Positions 34,912-43,249 of a stretch of 64,000 bases of DNA are shown piece by piece (positions within the stretch are counted from its first letter, which is position 1; each line of letters starts with the position of its first letter). The translations under genes were made by a program, and so were the position numbers. The notes under the pieces were generated by a model. The model saw nothing but the letters and a program-made list of their open reading frames with translations. It did no database searches and was not told the origin of the DNA. The DNA lies in assembly GCF_001563265.1 (NCBI RefSeq), contig NZ_CP005083.1:1677001-1741000 (forward strand), given 5' to 3'. This DNA comes from Sphingobium sp. TKS. Its GTDB lineage: Bacteria > Pseudomonadota > Alphaproteobacteria > Sphingomonadales > Sphingomonadaceae.

Positions 34912-35781
34912 TTGAGCAGCTATAGCGACGGATATTGGTGGTCCCCCGATGGGCTGAGGCTCCATTATCGCGATTATGCAGGGGGGGAGGATGGCCGTCC
35001 GCCCTTGCTCTGCCTGCCGGGCCTGACACGCAACGCCCGCGATTTCGAGCCGCTCGCCGCCCGTCTGGCCGGGCAATGGCGTCTGATCTGCCCGGACATG
35101 CGCGGCCGCGCCGAAAGCGCGCAGGCGAAGGATCCGATGACCTATGTCCCGCTTACTTATTTGCAGGACATCAGCCGCCTGTTGGCCGACCTGGCCATCA
35201 CCCGTTGCGTCGCCGTCGGCACGTCGCTGGGCGGCATCATCACCATGCTGATCGCCGCGACCCATGGTGAATGGCTGGCGGGTGCGCTGCTCAATGACGT
35301 GGGGCCCACGCTGGAGGAGCCAGGCCTCGCCCGCATCCGTACCTATGTCGGCATCGGCCAATCGCATCCAAGCTGGGTCCATGCGGCGCGCGCGCTGGAA
35401 GAAGCCAATCGCGACGTCTATCCCGGCTATGGCCTCGACCAATGGCTGGCTATGGCCAAGCGCCTTTATCGCCTCAACAGCGCGGGGCGCGTCGTCCTGG
35501 ACTATGACATGCGCATAGCCGAGCCGCTGCGCGTTGCGGGCAGTGAGGCAGGCGTCGACATGTGGCCGGTCATGCAGAGCTTTCGCGGAATTCCGACGCT
35601 GATCCTGCGCGGTGAGCGTTCCGACCTGTTGTCCGCCGCCACGACCGCCCGCATGGTGGAGGAAATCGGCCCGGATGCCGAGTACGCCACCATCTCCAAT
35701 GTCGGCCATGCCCCTGTTCTCGACGAACCGGAATCCGCCGCCGCCATCGACCGGCTGCTTGCGCGGGTTCTGAATGGCTGA
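34912..35781 (+). CDS. Alpha/beta hydrolase
   Basis: A 289-residue alpha/beta-hydrolase-fold enzyme. The oxyanion region LLCLPGLTRNARDF is near residue 30, the nucleophile elbow AVGTSLGGIITM near 100, a late acid in RGERSDLL, and the His in NVGHAPVLDEPE near 270, so the triad looks complete. No signal peptide is seen. I place the start at TTG 34912, which follows GGAAGG at good spacing and gives the natural beginning MSSYSDGYWW; the only nearby ATG (34870) overlaps selO's start codon and has no ribosome-binding site. Substrate unknown. Confidence 0.82.
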   Translation: MSSYSDGYWWSPDGLRLHYRDYAGGEDGRPPLLCLPGLTRNARDFEPLAARLAGQWRLICPDMRGRAESAQAKDPMTYVPLTYLQDISRLLADLAITRCVAVGTSLGGIITMLIAATHGEWLAGALLNDVGPTLEEPGLARIRTYVGIGQSHPSWVHAARALEEANRDVYPGYGLDQWLAMAKRLYRLNSAGRVVLDYDMRIAEPLRVAGSEAGVDMWPVMQSFRGIPTLILRGERSDLLSAATTARMVEEIGPDAEYATISNVGHAPVLDEPESAAAIDRLLARVLNG

Positions 35782-35796
35782 AGTGATTTGAGTGAA

Positions 35797-36948
35797 ATGG
35801 AAGATTTCACGGCTCGACAATCACGGCAGACAGATGAGCCGCCCCGGTTGCTTCACGTCCACGGCAGCTTCTCCCTGGGTGGCAAGGAAGCGCGGGCCGT
35901 CCGCCTCATGAATCTTTGGGGAGAGCGCGCCCATCACAGCATCGTCAGCGCGGCGCCTCATCTGATGAGCGCTCGCGACGCCATTGATCCGGCAACGCCG
36001 GTCGATTTTCCCGAGCCGCCTCCACTCGCGGGCAAGCCCGGCATCAAGCGCTTCAGGGCGATCGCGCGGTTCCTGTCGGGATATGACCTGATCCTCAGCT
36101 ATAATTGGGGTGCGATGGACGCGGTGATGGCGCATCGCATCCATGGCGGCCCTCCGCTGATCCACCATGAAGACGGCTTCAACGCGGACGAGGCGGCTGG
36201 GCTCAAGCCCCAGCGCAACCTCTATCGCCGCCTCGCGCTCCAGCGCGCCCATGCGCTGGTGATCCCGTCGATCCGTCTCGACGCCATCGCCCGCATGGTG
36301 TGGCGTCAGCCCGTCGCCAAGGTGCACCTGATCCGCAACGGCATAGACACGGTACGCTATGCGCAGCCACCTCTGCCCAACGCCATTCCCGCCCTTCATC
36401 GCACGCCCGGCAAGCTGCTGGTCGGCACGGTTGCGGGTCTGCGCGCCGTCAAGAATATTCGCCGCCTCGTCCGCGCCGTCGCCCCGCATCGCAACCACCT
36501 GCAACTGGTGGTGGTGGGGGAGGGGCCGGAACGCGATGCCATATTGGCCGAAGCCAAAGCCCATGGCCTGGACGATATCTGCATGGCTGGCTTCATGAGC
36601 GAGCCCTGGCGCTTCATGGGGCTATTCGACATTTTCGCGCTATCCTCCGACAGCGAGCAATTTCCGTTCTCGCTGATCGAGGCGATGGCGGCGGGCCTCC
36701 CCATCGCATCGATGGATGTAGGCGACGTCGCCAATATGGTTGCGCCGGAAAACCGGGCGTTCGTCGTTCCGGATGAGGCGGCTCTGGCCTCCGCCCTCGA
36801 AGCCCTGGCCAGCGACCCCGACATTCGCCAACGGTTGGGTGAAGCCAACCGCCAGCGCGCCCGGCGCGATTTCACGGAAGCCGCCATGGTCGACGCCTAT
36901 GCAAGCCTTTATGGGCAGGCACTATCCAGCCCCCATATTTTGCGGTAG
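35797..36948 (+). CDS. Glycosyltransferase family 4 protein
   Basis: A 383-residue GT-B glycosyltransferase. LLHVHGSFSLGGKEARAVRLMN near residue 20 is the acceptor-side glycine-rich start. The donor-binding half begins LLVGTVAGLRAVKNIRRLVRA near 210, and the family signature EQFPFSLIEAMAAGLPIASMDVG near 290 carries the E-x7-E. This set is typical of GT4 enzymes for cell-surface glycans. It follows the hydrolase by 15 bases, but no other glycan genes are next to it. The ATG at 35797 is preferred over a TTG nine bases upstream. Donor and acceptor unknown. Confidence 0.85.
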   Translation: MEDFTARQSRQTDEPPRLLHVHGSFSLGGKEARAVRLMNLWGERAHHSIVSAAPHLMSARDAIDPATPVDFPEPPPLAGKPGIKRFRAIARFLSGYDLILSYNWGAMDAVMAHRIHGGPPLIHHEDGFNADEAAGLKPQRNLYRRLALQRAHALVIPSIRLDAIARMVWRQPVAKVHLIRNGIDTVRYAQPPLPNAIPALHRTPGKLLVGTVAGLRAVKNIRRLVRAVAPHRNHLQLVVVGEGPERDAILAEAKAHGLDDICMAGFMSEPWRFMGLFDIFALSSDSEQFPFSLIEAMAAGLPIASMDVGDVANMVAPENRAFVVPDEAALASALEALASDPDIRQRLGEANRQRARRDFTEAAMVDAYASLYGQALSSPHILR

Positions 36949-37042
36949 GGCGCCCCCAAATATTCGTCATCCGACCGTAAAGCTGCTATAGGGCCGCATT
37001 TAAGTGGTCGGGGGCCACTGGATTTTTGCGCGGGAGATTGCG

Positions 37043-38446
37043 TTGTTCAAGGGGTTGAAGCCCATCATTTACGGCGGCCGTGAAGTCTGGCCGCTGGTAG
37101 AGGGCGGCAAGGGCGTAGCTGTTTCCAACCATGCCAGCTCCGGCGCCTGGGCGGCGGCCGGCGGCATCGGCACGGTGTCGGCGGTCAACGCGGACAGCTA
37201 TGACAGCTTCGGCAACGTCATCCCCCAAATCTATCATGGCCGCACCCGCCGCGACCGGCATGAGGAGCTGATCGCCTATGCCGTTGACGGCGCGGTCGAG
37301 CAGGTGAAGCGCGCTTTCGAAATCGCGGGCGGCAAGGGCGCGATCAATATCAACGTGCTGTGGGAAATGGGCGGCGCGCAGCGTGTTCTCCACGGCGTAT
37401 TGGAAAAGACCAGGGGCATGGTCGCGGGCGTCACCTGCGGCGCGGGCATGCCGTACAAGCTGTCGGAGATCGCCGCCTCCTATGGCGTCAATTATCTCCC
37501 CATCGTCAGCTCCGGCCGCGCCTTCCGCGCACTGTGGAAGCGCGCCTATTCCAAGGCGTCGGAATGGCTGGCGGCGGTAGTCTATGAAGACCCGTGGCTG
37601 GCGGGCGGCCATAATGGCCTCTCCAACGCCGAAGATCCCAAGGTGCCGCAGGACCCTTATCCTCGCGTCCGGGATTTGCGCGCCACCATGCGCGAAGGCG
37701 GCATTTCGGATGACGTGCCGATCGTCATGGCAGGCGGCGTCTGGCATTTGAAGGACTGGAACGACTGGATCGACAATCCGGAACTGGGCGCCATCGCCTT
37801 CCAGTTCGGCACCCGTCCGCTGCTGACGCAGGAAAGCCCGATCCCTGAGGAATGGAAACAGCGCCTGACCCAGCTTGAACCGGGCGACGTGCTGCTGCAT
37901 CGCTTCTCACCCACCGGTTTCTATAGCTCGGCGGTCCGCAATCCTTTTCTGCGCCAGCTCGAAGCCCGCTCCGAACGGCAGATTCCGTTCAGCACGGAAC
38001 AGGCGGGCGACCATACGCACCAGCTTGACGCGGGCGTGAAGGGCAAGAATTTCTGGGTGACGCGGGGCGACCTGCTGCGCGCCCGCGAATGGGTGGGACA
38101 GGGCTTCACCTCGGCGCTCAAGACGCCGGACAACACGCTGGTTTTCGTGACCGAAGAGGAAAAGGCCGAAATCCGCAAAGATCAGACCGACTGCATGGGC
38201 TGCCTCAGCCAGTGCGCTTTTTCGAGCTGGATGGACAGCGAAACCAACTCGACCGGCCGCCTGGCCGATCCGCGCAGCTTCTGCATCCAGAAATCGCTGC
38301 AGGAGGCCGTCCATGGCGGCGACCTCGACAAGAATCTGCTCTTCGCGGGCCATGGCGCCTATAAGTTCAAGCAGGACCCCTTCTATTCCAACGGGTTCGT
38401 GCCGACCGTGAAGCAACTCGTCGATCGCATCCTGACCGGCGACTGA
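37043..38446 (+). CDS. NAD(P)H-dependent flavin oxidoreductase (nitronate monooxygenase-like) with C-terminal Cys cluster
   Basis: A 467-residue TIM-barrel flavoenzyme of the NMO/2-nitropropane-dioxygenase family. GVAVSNHASSGAWAAAGGIGTVSA near residue 25 and CGAGMPYKLSEIAASYGVNYLPIVSSGRA near 135 are the FMN-binding stretches, and IVMAGGVWHLKDW near 230 resembles the phosphate-binding part. Unusually, the C-terminal part has TDCMGCLSQC near residue 384 and a fourth Cys in SFCIQK, spaced like an Fe-S ligand set. I start at TTG 37043, placed after GGGAG; a GTG at 37004 is possible. The next gene overlaps by one base. Reaction unknown. Confidence 0.82.
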   Translation: MFKGLKPIIYGGREVWPLVEGGKGVAVSNHASSGAWAAAGGIGTVSAVNADSYDSFGNVIPQIYHGRTRRDRHEELIAYAVDGAVEQVKRAFEIAGGKGAININVLWEMGGAQRVLHGVLEKTRGMVAGVTCGAGMPYKLSEIAASYGVNYLPIVSSGRAFRALWKRAYSKASEWLAAVVYEDPWLAGGHNGLSNAEDPKVPQDPYPRVRDLRATMREGGISDDVPIVMAGGVWHLKDWNDWIDNPELGAIAFQFGTRPLLTQESPIPEEWKQRLTQLEPGDVLLHRFSPTGFYSSAVRNPFLRQLEARSERQIPFSTEQAGDHTHQLDAGVKGKNFWVTRGDLLRAREWVGQGFTSALKTPDNTLVFVTEEEKAEIRKDQTDCMGCLSQCAFSSWMDSETNSTGRLADPRSFCIQKSLQEAVHGGDLDKNLLFAGHGAYKFKQDPFYSNGFVPTVKQLVDRILTGD

Positions 38447-38658
38447 TGGCGGATATTCAGGGACTGGCGGTGCTGCATTACGACACGCCGCATTTCGACA
38501 TCGTGCGCCCGGGGCAGTTCGTGCTCTGTGCCGTTTCGGGTGCGCGGATCGAGCTGGACGACCTCAAATATTGGAGCGCGGAGTTCCAGGAGGCCTATCG
38601 CGGGCCGGAAGAGGCGACACAGTCCTTTTTGAAGCATCGGGGTTCGACATTCCGATAA
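38446..38658 (+). CDS. DUF2093 domain protein
   Basis: A 70-residue protein of the DUF2093 family, found in alphaproteobacteria with unknown function. It contains AVLHYDTPHFDIVRPGQFVLCAVSG and then IELDDLKYWSAEFQEAYRGPEEA, which together cover nearly the whole family length. There is no membrane segment or metal-binding set. The ATG overlaps the stop of the upstream flavin oxidoreductase (TGATG), so translation is coupled and the two may work together, but this is context only. Confidence 0.88.
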   Translation: MADIQGLAVLHYDTPHFDIVRPGQFVLCAVSGARIELDDLKYWSAEFQEAYRGPEEATQSFLKHRGSTFR

Positions 38659-38869
38659 GCATCTGATTAAAAAGAAGATGAGTGGATTTTTGCGATAAAC
38701 GGGCGATTGTCCGCCCGACTGCGCAACCTGAGTTCAAGGTGTGGCTCTTTCAGTCTGGCGTTTATGTGCGCCATTTCGCCGCACTTATCCTGTTTCTTTG
38801 CTCGCACTAATGGTTTATCCTTCTTCAACGAAGCGACGAAGATCGCTCGATTGAGGAAGGATGAGAGCG

Positions 38870-38959
38870 ATGTCGCGTATCGACATTTTCGGTGACCGTA
38901 TATGCGTGGTGACGAGCTTGCTGATTGTGGGCTGGTTTATCTACAATGTAGCGTTCTGA
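38870..38959 (+). CDS. Candidate 29-residue single-pass membrane peptide
   Basis: An ORF of 29 codons with AGGAAGG nine bases before its ATG. The product begins with a short polar stretch (MSRIDIFGDRI) followed by one continuous hydrophobic segment (CVVTSLLIVGWFIYNVAF) up to the stop, which is the build of small single-pass inner-membrane proteins. An in-frame ATG lies three codons upstream. No homologue is recognised from memory, and coding status is not proved: the support is the ribosome-binding site, the hydropathy and the otherwise empty region. Confidence 0.45.
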   Translation: MSRIDIFGDRICVVTSLLIVGWFIYNVAF

Positions 38960-39230
38960 CGGACGCATCGCACCCCCTCTTCCTTGCAAGGTTTGCGCTT
39001 CCCGTCCGTTCAAGGCGAACATAATGTCCGCCATGCCGTGAAACTTGTCGTCCTGATGCCTTAAGCAAAGCTATCTTCCCTCTCTCTATAAATGAGTAGA
39101 TATAGGCTTGAGCATGAATGCTCCGCGGCTTTTGAAGGATGTCAGCTTGCTCCGCGTCACCAACGGCTAAAGCGCACGGTACTGAAGCGACCACGCAAGG
39201 TTTCGTGTTCCTCCTCAACAGGAGAAGACG

Positions 39231-39386
39231 ATGACCCAGAATGCATCTCGTACCCGCCGGTCGCGCCGCGTGGCCGCCAGCCCACAAATCCATATCCCCC
39301 ATTCGTCGTGGAACCGCGTGGAACGCGTGCCCGAAAGCGCCGCGCCGGTGAAGCCGGATGAATTCTGGAGCCGCCTGGGGCTTTAG
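39231..39386 (+). CDS. Candidate 51-residue basic small protein
   Basis: A 51-residue ORF with a perfect AGGAGAAG ribosome-binding site seven bases before its ATG. The product has an arginine-rich N terminus (ASRTRRSRR), a central HIPHSSWNRVERVPES and a C-terminal KPDEFWSRLGL, with no membrane segment; this looks like a real small soluble protein. Its codons are GC-rich in third position, unlike the AT-rich DNA upstream. CTCCT (39210s) can pair with the AGGAG of the ribosome-binding site across a 4-base loop, which could lower translation. Function unknown. Confidence 0.6.
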   Translation: MTQNASRTRRSRRVAASPQIHIPHSSWNRVERVPESAAPVKPDEFWSRLGL

Positions 39387-39477
39387 GGTGGTGGTTGTCG
39401 TGAGTTGGAGCCTACGACCACCATGATTTCCCGCTTTCAGCCGGAGCCGAGAGTGACCAAAACGCCACCCGGCATCC

Positions 39478-40224
39478 TCACTTCACAACCTTTATCTCGA
39501 ACAGCTTGGCCCAATTCTTCCCCGTCACGAACAGGCGATCGGCTTTTGCGTCATAGGCGATGCCGTTCGCCACTGCCTCGCTGTCTTTCGCGCCGCTGGC
39601 TTTCAGAAGCGGCGCGATGTCCAGCCAGTCGATGACAGCTCCTGTGCGTGGATCGATCCGCGCAATATGGGTGTCGTACCAGATATTGGCCCAGATCTCG
39701 CCTTTCACATATTCCAGTTCGTTGAGCCGATCGACCGGGCGACCGTTCCACGTCACCGTGATCCGCCGCTCCACAGTCAGCTTATCGGGGTTCAGGAACC
39801 GCAACTGCGCGGTTCCGTCGCTCATGATGAGGCTGCGCCCATCCTGCGTCAGCCCCCAGCCTTCGCCTTCATAGCGAAACTGGGAAACCGGCGAAAAATC
39901 ATTCAGCTTCCAGACGAAACCTTGCCTATGCCGCCAGGTCAGGCTGATCAGCCGATCCTTCCAGTTGACGATCCCCTCGCCAAAATAGGGGCGGGGGATG
40001 GTTCGGCGGTCCAGTAGCTTGCCGTTCTTGAGATCGACCTTGCGGATCTCGGATTCGCCCTCCAGCCCGGTGCTCTCGTACAGCGCGCCGTCATGGTAGA
40101 AGAGCCCCTCGGTAAATGCAGCCGGATCATGCGGATAGCTTCGGACGAGTTTCCACCGCGTCTCCGCCTGCGCCGGAGCGATCAGCAACCATGCGCCCAG
40201 CAGCGCAACAAGGGCGCGCCTCAT
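39478..40224 (-). CDS. Glutaminyl-peptide cyclotransferase (bacterial/plant beta-propeller type)
   Basis: A 248-residue exported protein (signal peptide about 1-20, cleavage after AQA). It has the five-bladed-propeller glutamine cyclotransferase pattern: FTEGLFYHDGALYESTGLEGES near residue 37, GEGWGLTQDGRSLIMSDG near 120, LNELEYVKGEIWANIWYDT near 168, and ANGIAYDAKADRLFVTGKNW near the end. The enzyme cyclises N-terminal Gln to pyroglutamate in the periplasm. The start overlaps the ygfZ-like stop by four bases, so the two are coupled. Confidence 0.9.
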   Translation of the reverse strand: MRRALVALLGAWLLIAPAQAETRWKLVRSYPHDPAAFTEGLFYHDGALYESTGLEGESEIRKVDLKNGKLLDRRTIPRPYFGEGIVNWKDRLISLTWRHRQGFVWKLNDFSPVSQFRYEGEGWGLTQDGRSLIMSDGTAQLRFLNPDKLTVERRITVTWNGRPVDRLNELEYVKGEIWANIWYDTHIARIDPRTGAVIDWLDIAPLLKASGAKDSEAVANGIAYDAKADRLFVTGKNWAKLFEIKVVK

Positions 40225-40958
40225 TCGGCGGCCTGCTCCGCCATCGCGCCGGAGAGCCAGCCGGGCAAGGCGGCGGGATCGATATCCTCCACCCGCCGCA
40301 ATTCGATCGACAGGCCAAGGTCGGGCAGCGCTGCTTTCTGGCGCTTCTCATCGGCTTCAGCGATCGGCACAGCCACCAGGCGCCGGTTCACCTTGTTGCG
40401 ATAATGCATGCGGGCGGTGTTTTCCTGCCCGACATAGCAGCCCTTGTCATAATCGACGCCGCCCAGTTCCGCGGCATTGGTTTCGAGCCATAAAATCTGG
40501 TCCTGCCCCAGTTCGCCGGCCCCTTCGAACACGCCCAGCGACAGCCGGTGCGCCCGGAATGCCGCCGAAGCGTCGCCCTCATCCGGCGGCGCGATCCAGC
40601 GATGTCCGAGTTGGGGTAGGCGTGGATCGAAGGGCTTATCCTGTGCCGCCAGCGCCCAGTGCACGGCCAGAGCCTCCTCTCGCGCGATCACGACCTTGCG
40701 CCGCAGCCGATAGAGTGTCAGGCGCTTGGCCAGCGCATCGACCTGCGCGGCTTCACAATCGATCAAGACATCATCCCCATCAGCCCAAAGGATGAAGTCG
40801 AACAGCGCCTTGCCCTGCGGCGTCAGCAGCGCGGTCCAGCGCGGTTCGCCCTCCTTCAGCCCCGGCACATCTCGCGTCAGCAGGCCTTGCAGAAAGATTT
40901 TCGCTTCCTCGCCCGAAATTCTGAGGAGCGCGCGGTCGGTTAGGGTGGTGCCGGTCAT
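40221..40958 (-). CDS. ygfZ: Folate-binding protein YgfZ (GcvT-like)
   Basis: A 245-residue tetrahydrofolate-dependent protein of the YgfZ/IBA57 family, which helps repair or mature [4Fe-4S] proteins. The defining motif K-G-C-Y-x-G-Q-E is present as DKGCYVGQENTARM near residue 175, and the N-terminal LLRISGEEAKIFLQGLLTRDV is typical. It has no signal peptide. I start at ATG 40958; a GTG six codons upstream is also in frame. The stop overlaps the cyclotransferase start (ATGA). It diverges from pyrC across about 60 bases. Confidence 0.9.
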   Translation of the reverse strand: MTGTTLTDRALLRISGEEAKIFLQGLLTRDVPGLKEGEPRWTALLTPQGKALFDFILWADGDDVLIDCEAAQVDALAKRLTLYRLRRKVVIAREEALAVHWALAAQDKPFDPRLPQLGHRWIAPPDEGDASAAFRAHRLSLGVFEGAGELGQDQILWLETNAAELGGVDYDKGCYVGQENTARMHYRNKVNRRLVAVPIAEADEKRQKAALPDLGLSIELRRVEDIDPAALPGWLSGAMAEQAAE

Positions 40959-41019
40959 CGGCTTTAGGTAGGACACTCGGCAATCATATCCAAGCCCACC
41001 CTAAGCAGGCGACACCGAC

Positions 41020-42345
41020 ATGACTTTCGACCTCCTTCTCAAGAACGGCACCGTCCACACCCCCGGCGGCGCGGAAAGCGCGGATGTGGGCGTATGCGGC
41101 GGCAGAATCGTCGCCATCGGCACATCGCTGGGCGGGGCGGGAGAGGTGATCGATTGCGCCGGACTCGACGTGCTGCCCGGCTGCATCGACAGCCAGGTCC
41201 ATTTCCGCGAACCGGGGCTGGAGCATAAGGAAGATCTGGAATCGGGCAGCCGCGCCGCGGTGCTGGGCGGCATCACCGCCGTGTTCGAGATGCCGAACAC
41301 CAACCCCAACACCGACACCGCCGACCGCGTGCACGACAAGCTGAAGCGCGCCCATCACCGCATGTGGTGCGACCATGCCTTCTATGTCGGCGCCACCGCC
41401 GACAATGCCGAGCAGTTGAAGGAACTGGAGCGCATTCCCGGCACGTCGGGCGTCAAGATCTTCATGGGCGCCTCGACCGGCAGCCTGCTGGTGGATGATG
41501 ACGATGCCCTGTCACGCGTCCTTGCGAGCGGCACCCGCCGCGTCGCCATTCATGCGGAAGACGAAGCGCGCATGAACGCCCGCAAGGACTTGCGCGTGGA
41601 GGGCGACCCGTCCTCCCACCCCGTCTGGCGCGACGATGAAAGCGCCATGATCGCGACGAAGCGCATCATCGACCTGGCCCGCAAGGCCCGCCGCCGCATC
41701 CACATATTGCATGTGACTACCCCCGCCGAGCTGGAATATATCGCCCAGCACAAGGATATCGCGACCTGCGAGGTCACGCCACAGCATCTCACCCTGGCGG
41801 CGGAGGATGCCTATCCGCGCCTGGGCACCTATGCGCAGATGAACCCGCCGATCCGGTCCGGGGCGCATCGCGACGGCCTTTGGCACTGGCTGAACCAAGG
41901 CGTGCCCGATGTCCTGGGCAGCGATCACGCCCCCCATACGATCGAGGAAAAGGCGAAGGCCTATCCCGCATCGCCCAGCGGCATGCCCGGCGTCCAGACG
42001 CTGGTGCCGCTGCTGCTCAACCATGTCGCGGAGGGGCGCCTGTCGCTTCGCCGGTTCATCGAACTGACCTCTTCGGGCCCGCAGCGCGTCTTTGGCCTGG
42101 TCGGAAAGGGGCGCATCGCGCTTGGCTATGACGCCGATTTCACCGTGGTCGACCTGAAGAAGCGTTGGACCGTCGGCAGCGACTGGCTGGCCTCGCGCTG
42201 CAACTGGTCGCCCTTCGAGGGGATGGACCTGACCGGCAAGGCTGTCGGCACCATCATCCGCGGCCATCGCGTCATGTGGGAAGACACGCTCGCCAACCAA
42301 GCGGTGGGCGAGGCTGTCCGTTTCGAGGCGACCGAGTTCGCCTAA
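41020..42345 (+). CDS. pyrC: Dihydroorotase
   Basis: A 441-residue cyclic amidohydrolase of the class I dihydroorotase type, third step of pyrimidine synthesis. Zinc ligands appear in DSQVHFREPGLEHKED (about residues 59-72), IHAEDE near 180, and HILHVTTP near 230, with the final Asp in LGSDHAPHT near 305. The carbamylated Lys would be in VKIFMGAS near 152. The length and order fit bacterial PyrC rather than allantoinase, although the two are related. Its stop overlaps the convergent rarD stop by a few bases. Confidence 0.88.
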   Translation: MTFDLLLKNGTVHTPGGAESADVGVCGGRIVAIGTSLGGAGEVIDCAGLDVLPGCIDSQVHFREPGLEHKEDLESGSRAAVLGGITAVFEMPNTNPNTDTADRVHDKLKRAHHRMWCDHAFYVGATADNAEQLKELERIPGTSGVKIFMGASTGSLLVDDDDALSRVLASGTRRVAIHAEDEARMNARKDLRVEGDPSSHPVWRDDESAMIATKRIIDLARKARRRIHILHVTTPAELEYIAQHKDIATCEVTPQHLTLAAEDAYPRLGTYAQMNPPIRSGAHRDGLWHWLNQGVPDVLGSDHAPHTIEEKAKAYPASPSGMPGVQTLVPLLLNHVAEGRLSLRRFIELTSSGPQRVFGLVGKGRIALGYDADFTVVDLKKRWTVGSDWLASRCNWSPFEGMDLTGKAVGTIIRGHRVMWEDTLANQAVGEAVRFEATEFA

Positions 42346-43226
42346 ACGGTTGCCAGCCGATTGCGGCGGGCAGCGGTCAGGCTGTCCGTCGCGAACAGGA
42401 TCAGGCTCAGCCAGATCAGTGCAAAGCTTGCCATCTGCCCAGCCGTCAGCTTTTCCCCGAAAAGCAGGGTGCCGCACAGAAATTGCAGCGTCGGCGCCAG
42501 ATATTGCAGCAGGCCGAGCGTCGTCATCGACAGACGCTGGGCGGCGGTCGCGAACAGCACCAGCGGCACCGTCGTCACTGCGCCGGCAATGATCAGCAAG
42601 ATGGTCGTCATCATGTCCTGTCCGAAACTGACTCCGCCATGCGCCGACAGCCAGAACAGATAGCCGATGGCAGGCGGCGTCAGCAGCAGCGTCTCCACGC
42701 CCAGGCCCATCATCGGCGCTACAGGAGTCAGCTTGCGGATCAGCCCGTAGAAAGCGAAGGTCAGCGCCAGCGTGACGCTGATCCAAAGCGTGGTCAGCGC
42801 GGTCGCCGCCATGATGGCGACGCCGACCGCCGCGATCCCGATCGCCGCCATTTGTCCCCGCCGCAGTTTTTCATGGAGCAGCAGCACGCCAAGTCCGACA
42901 TTCACCAGTGGATTGAGGAAATAACCGAGGCTGGTGGCGATCACATGGCCTGCATTCACCGCCCAGACATAGATCAGCCAGTTCATGCCGATCATCAGGG
43001 CCGATCCCGCGAGCGGCAGCATGAGCCGGCGATCCCGTAATATGGTCGACAGCCCGGGAAGGCTCTGCCGTGCCAGCAGGAGCGCCATGACCAACAGCAG
43101 CGACCAGAGGATGCGCTGGCCGACGATCTCCACCGGGTTCACATGATGCAGCAGCCGGAAAAAGATCGGCAGCAGACCCCATGCGCCATAGGCGGCAACT
43201 GCGGCGAGCAAACCCCGACGGATCAC
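42342..43226 (-). CDS. rarD: EamA family transporter RarD
   Basis: A 294-residue inner-membrane protein with ten hydrophobic helices, the DMT/EamA arrangement. The first helix block GLLAAVAAYGAWGLLPIFFRLLHHVNPVEIVGQRILWS matches RarD. NAGHVIATSLGYFLNPLVNVGLGVLLLHEKL near 95 and LQYLAPTLQFLCGTLLFGEKL near 250 are the two repeat signatures. RarD was first linked to chloramphenicol sensitivity, and its substrate is not settled. It starts with GTG. It lies 23 bases downstream of a small membrane-protein gene on the same strand. Confidence 0.88.
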   Translation of the reverse strand: MIRRGLLAAVAAYGAWGLLPIFFRLLHHVNPVEIVGQRILWSLLLVMALLLARQSLPGLSTILRDRRLMLPLAGSALMIGMNWLIYVWAVNAGHVIATSLGYFLNPLVNVGLGVLLLHEKLRRGQMAAIGIAAVGVAIMAATALTTLWISVTLALTFAFYGLIRKLTPVAPMMGLGVETLLLTPPAIGYLFWLSAHGGVSFGQDMMTTILLIIAGAVTTVPLVLFATAAQRLSMTTLGLLQYLAPTLQFLCGTLLFGEKLTAGQMASFALIWLSLILFATDSLTAARRNRLATV

Positions 43227-43249
43227 CTGTTCGGATGTGGGCAGGGGAC

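Larger units (their letters stand above)
38659..39477. other. 819-base stretch with no conventional gene
   Basis: Between the DUF2093 gene and the glutaminyl cyclotransferase gene there is no recognisable long gene. Base composition is visibly more AT-rich than the flanks. It holds two candidate small genes with good ribosome-binding sites (38870-38959 and 39231-39386, listed separately) and a short CGGGCG/CGCCCG hairpin at 38700-38717. The open frames reported on either strand here have no family-like sequence. No tRNA or obvious structured RNA was seen, but a small RNA cannot be excluded. Confidence 0.6.

Noticed and set aside
36971..37011. CCGACC...GGTCGG inverted repeat before the flavin oxidoreductase gene
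   Set aside because: Six-base arms 29 bases apart are expected by chance in GC-rich DNA; no operator-like spacing.
38937..39302. Minus-strand ORF (121 residues) in the gene-poor stretch
   Set aside because: No ribosome-binding site, mixed low-quality composition, and it overlaps the better-supported small plus-strand ORFs.
41512..42786. Minus-strand ORF (424 residues) spanning pyrC and rarD
   Set aside because: It lies antisense to pyrC and out of frame with rarD, and both have strong family motifs.
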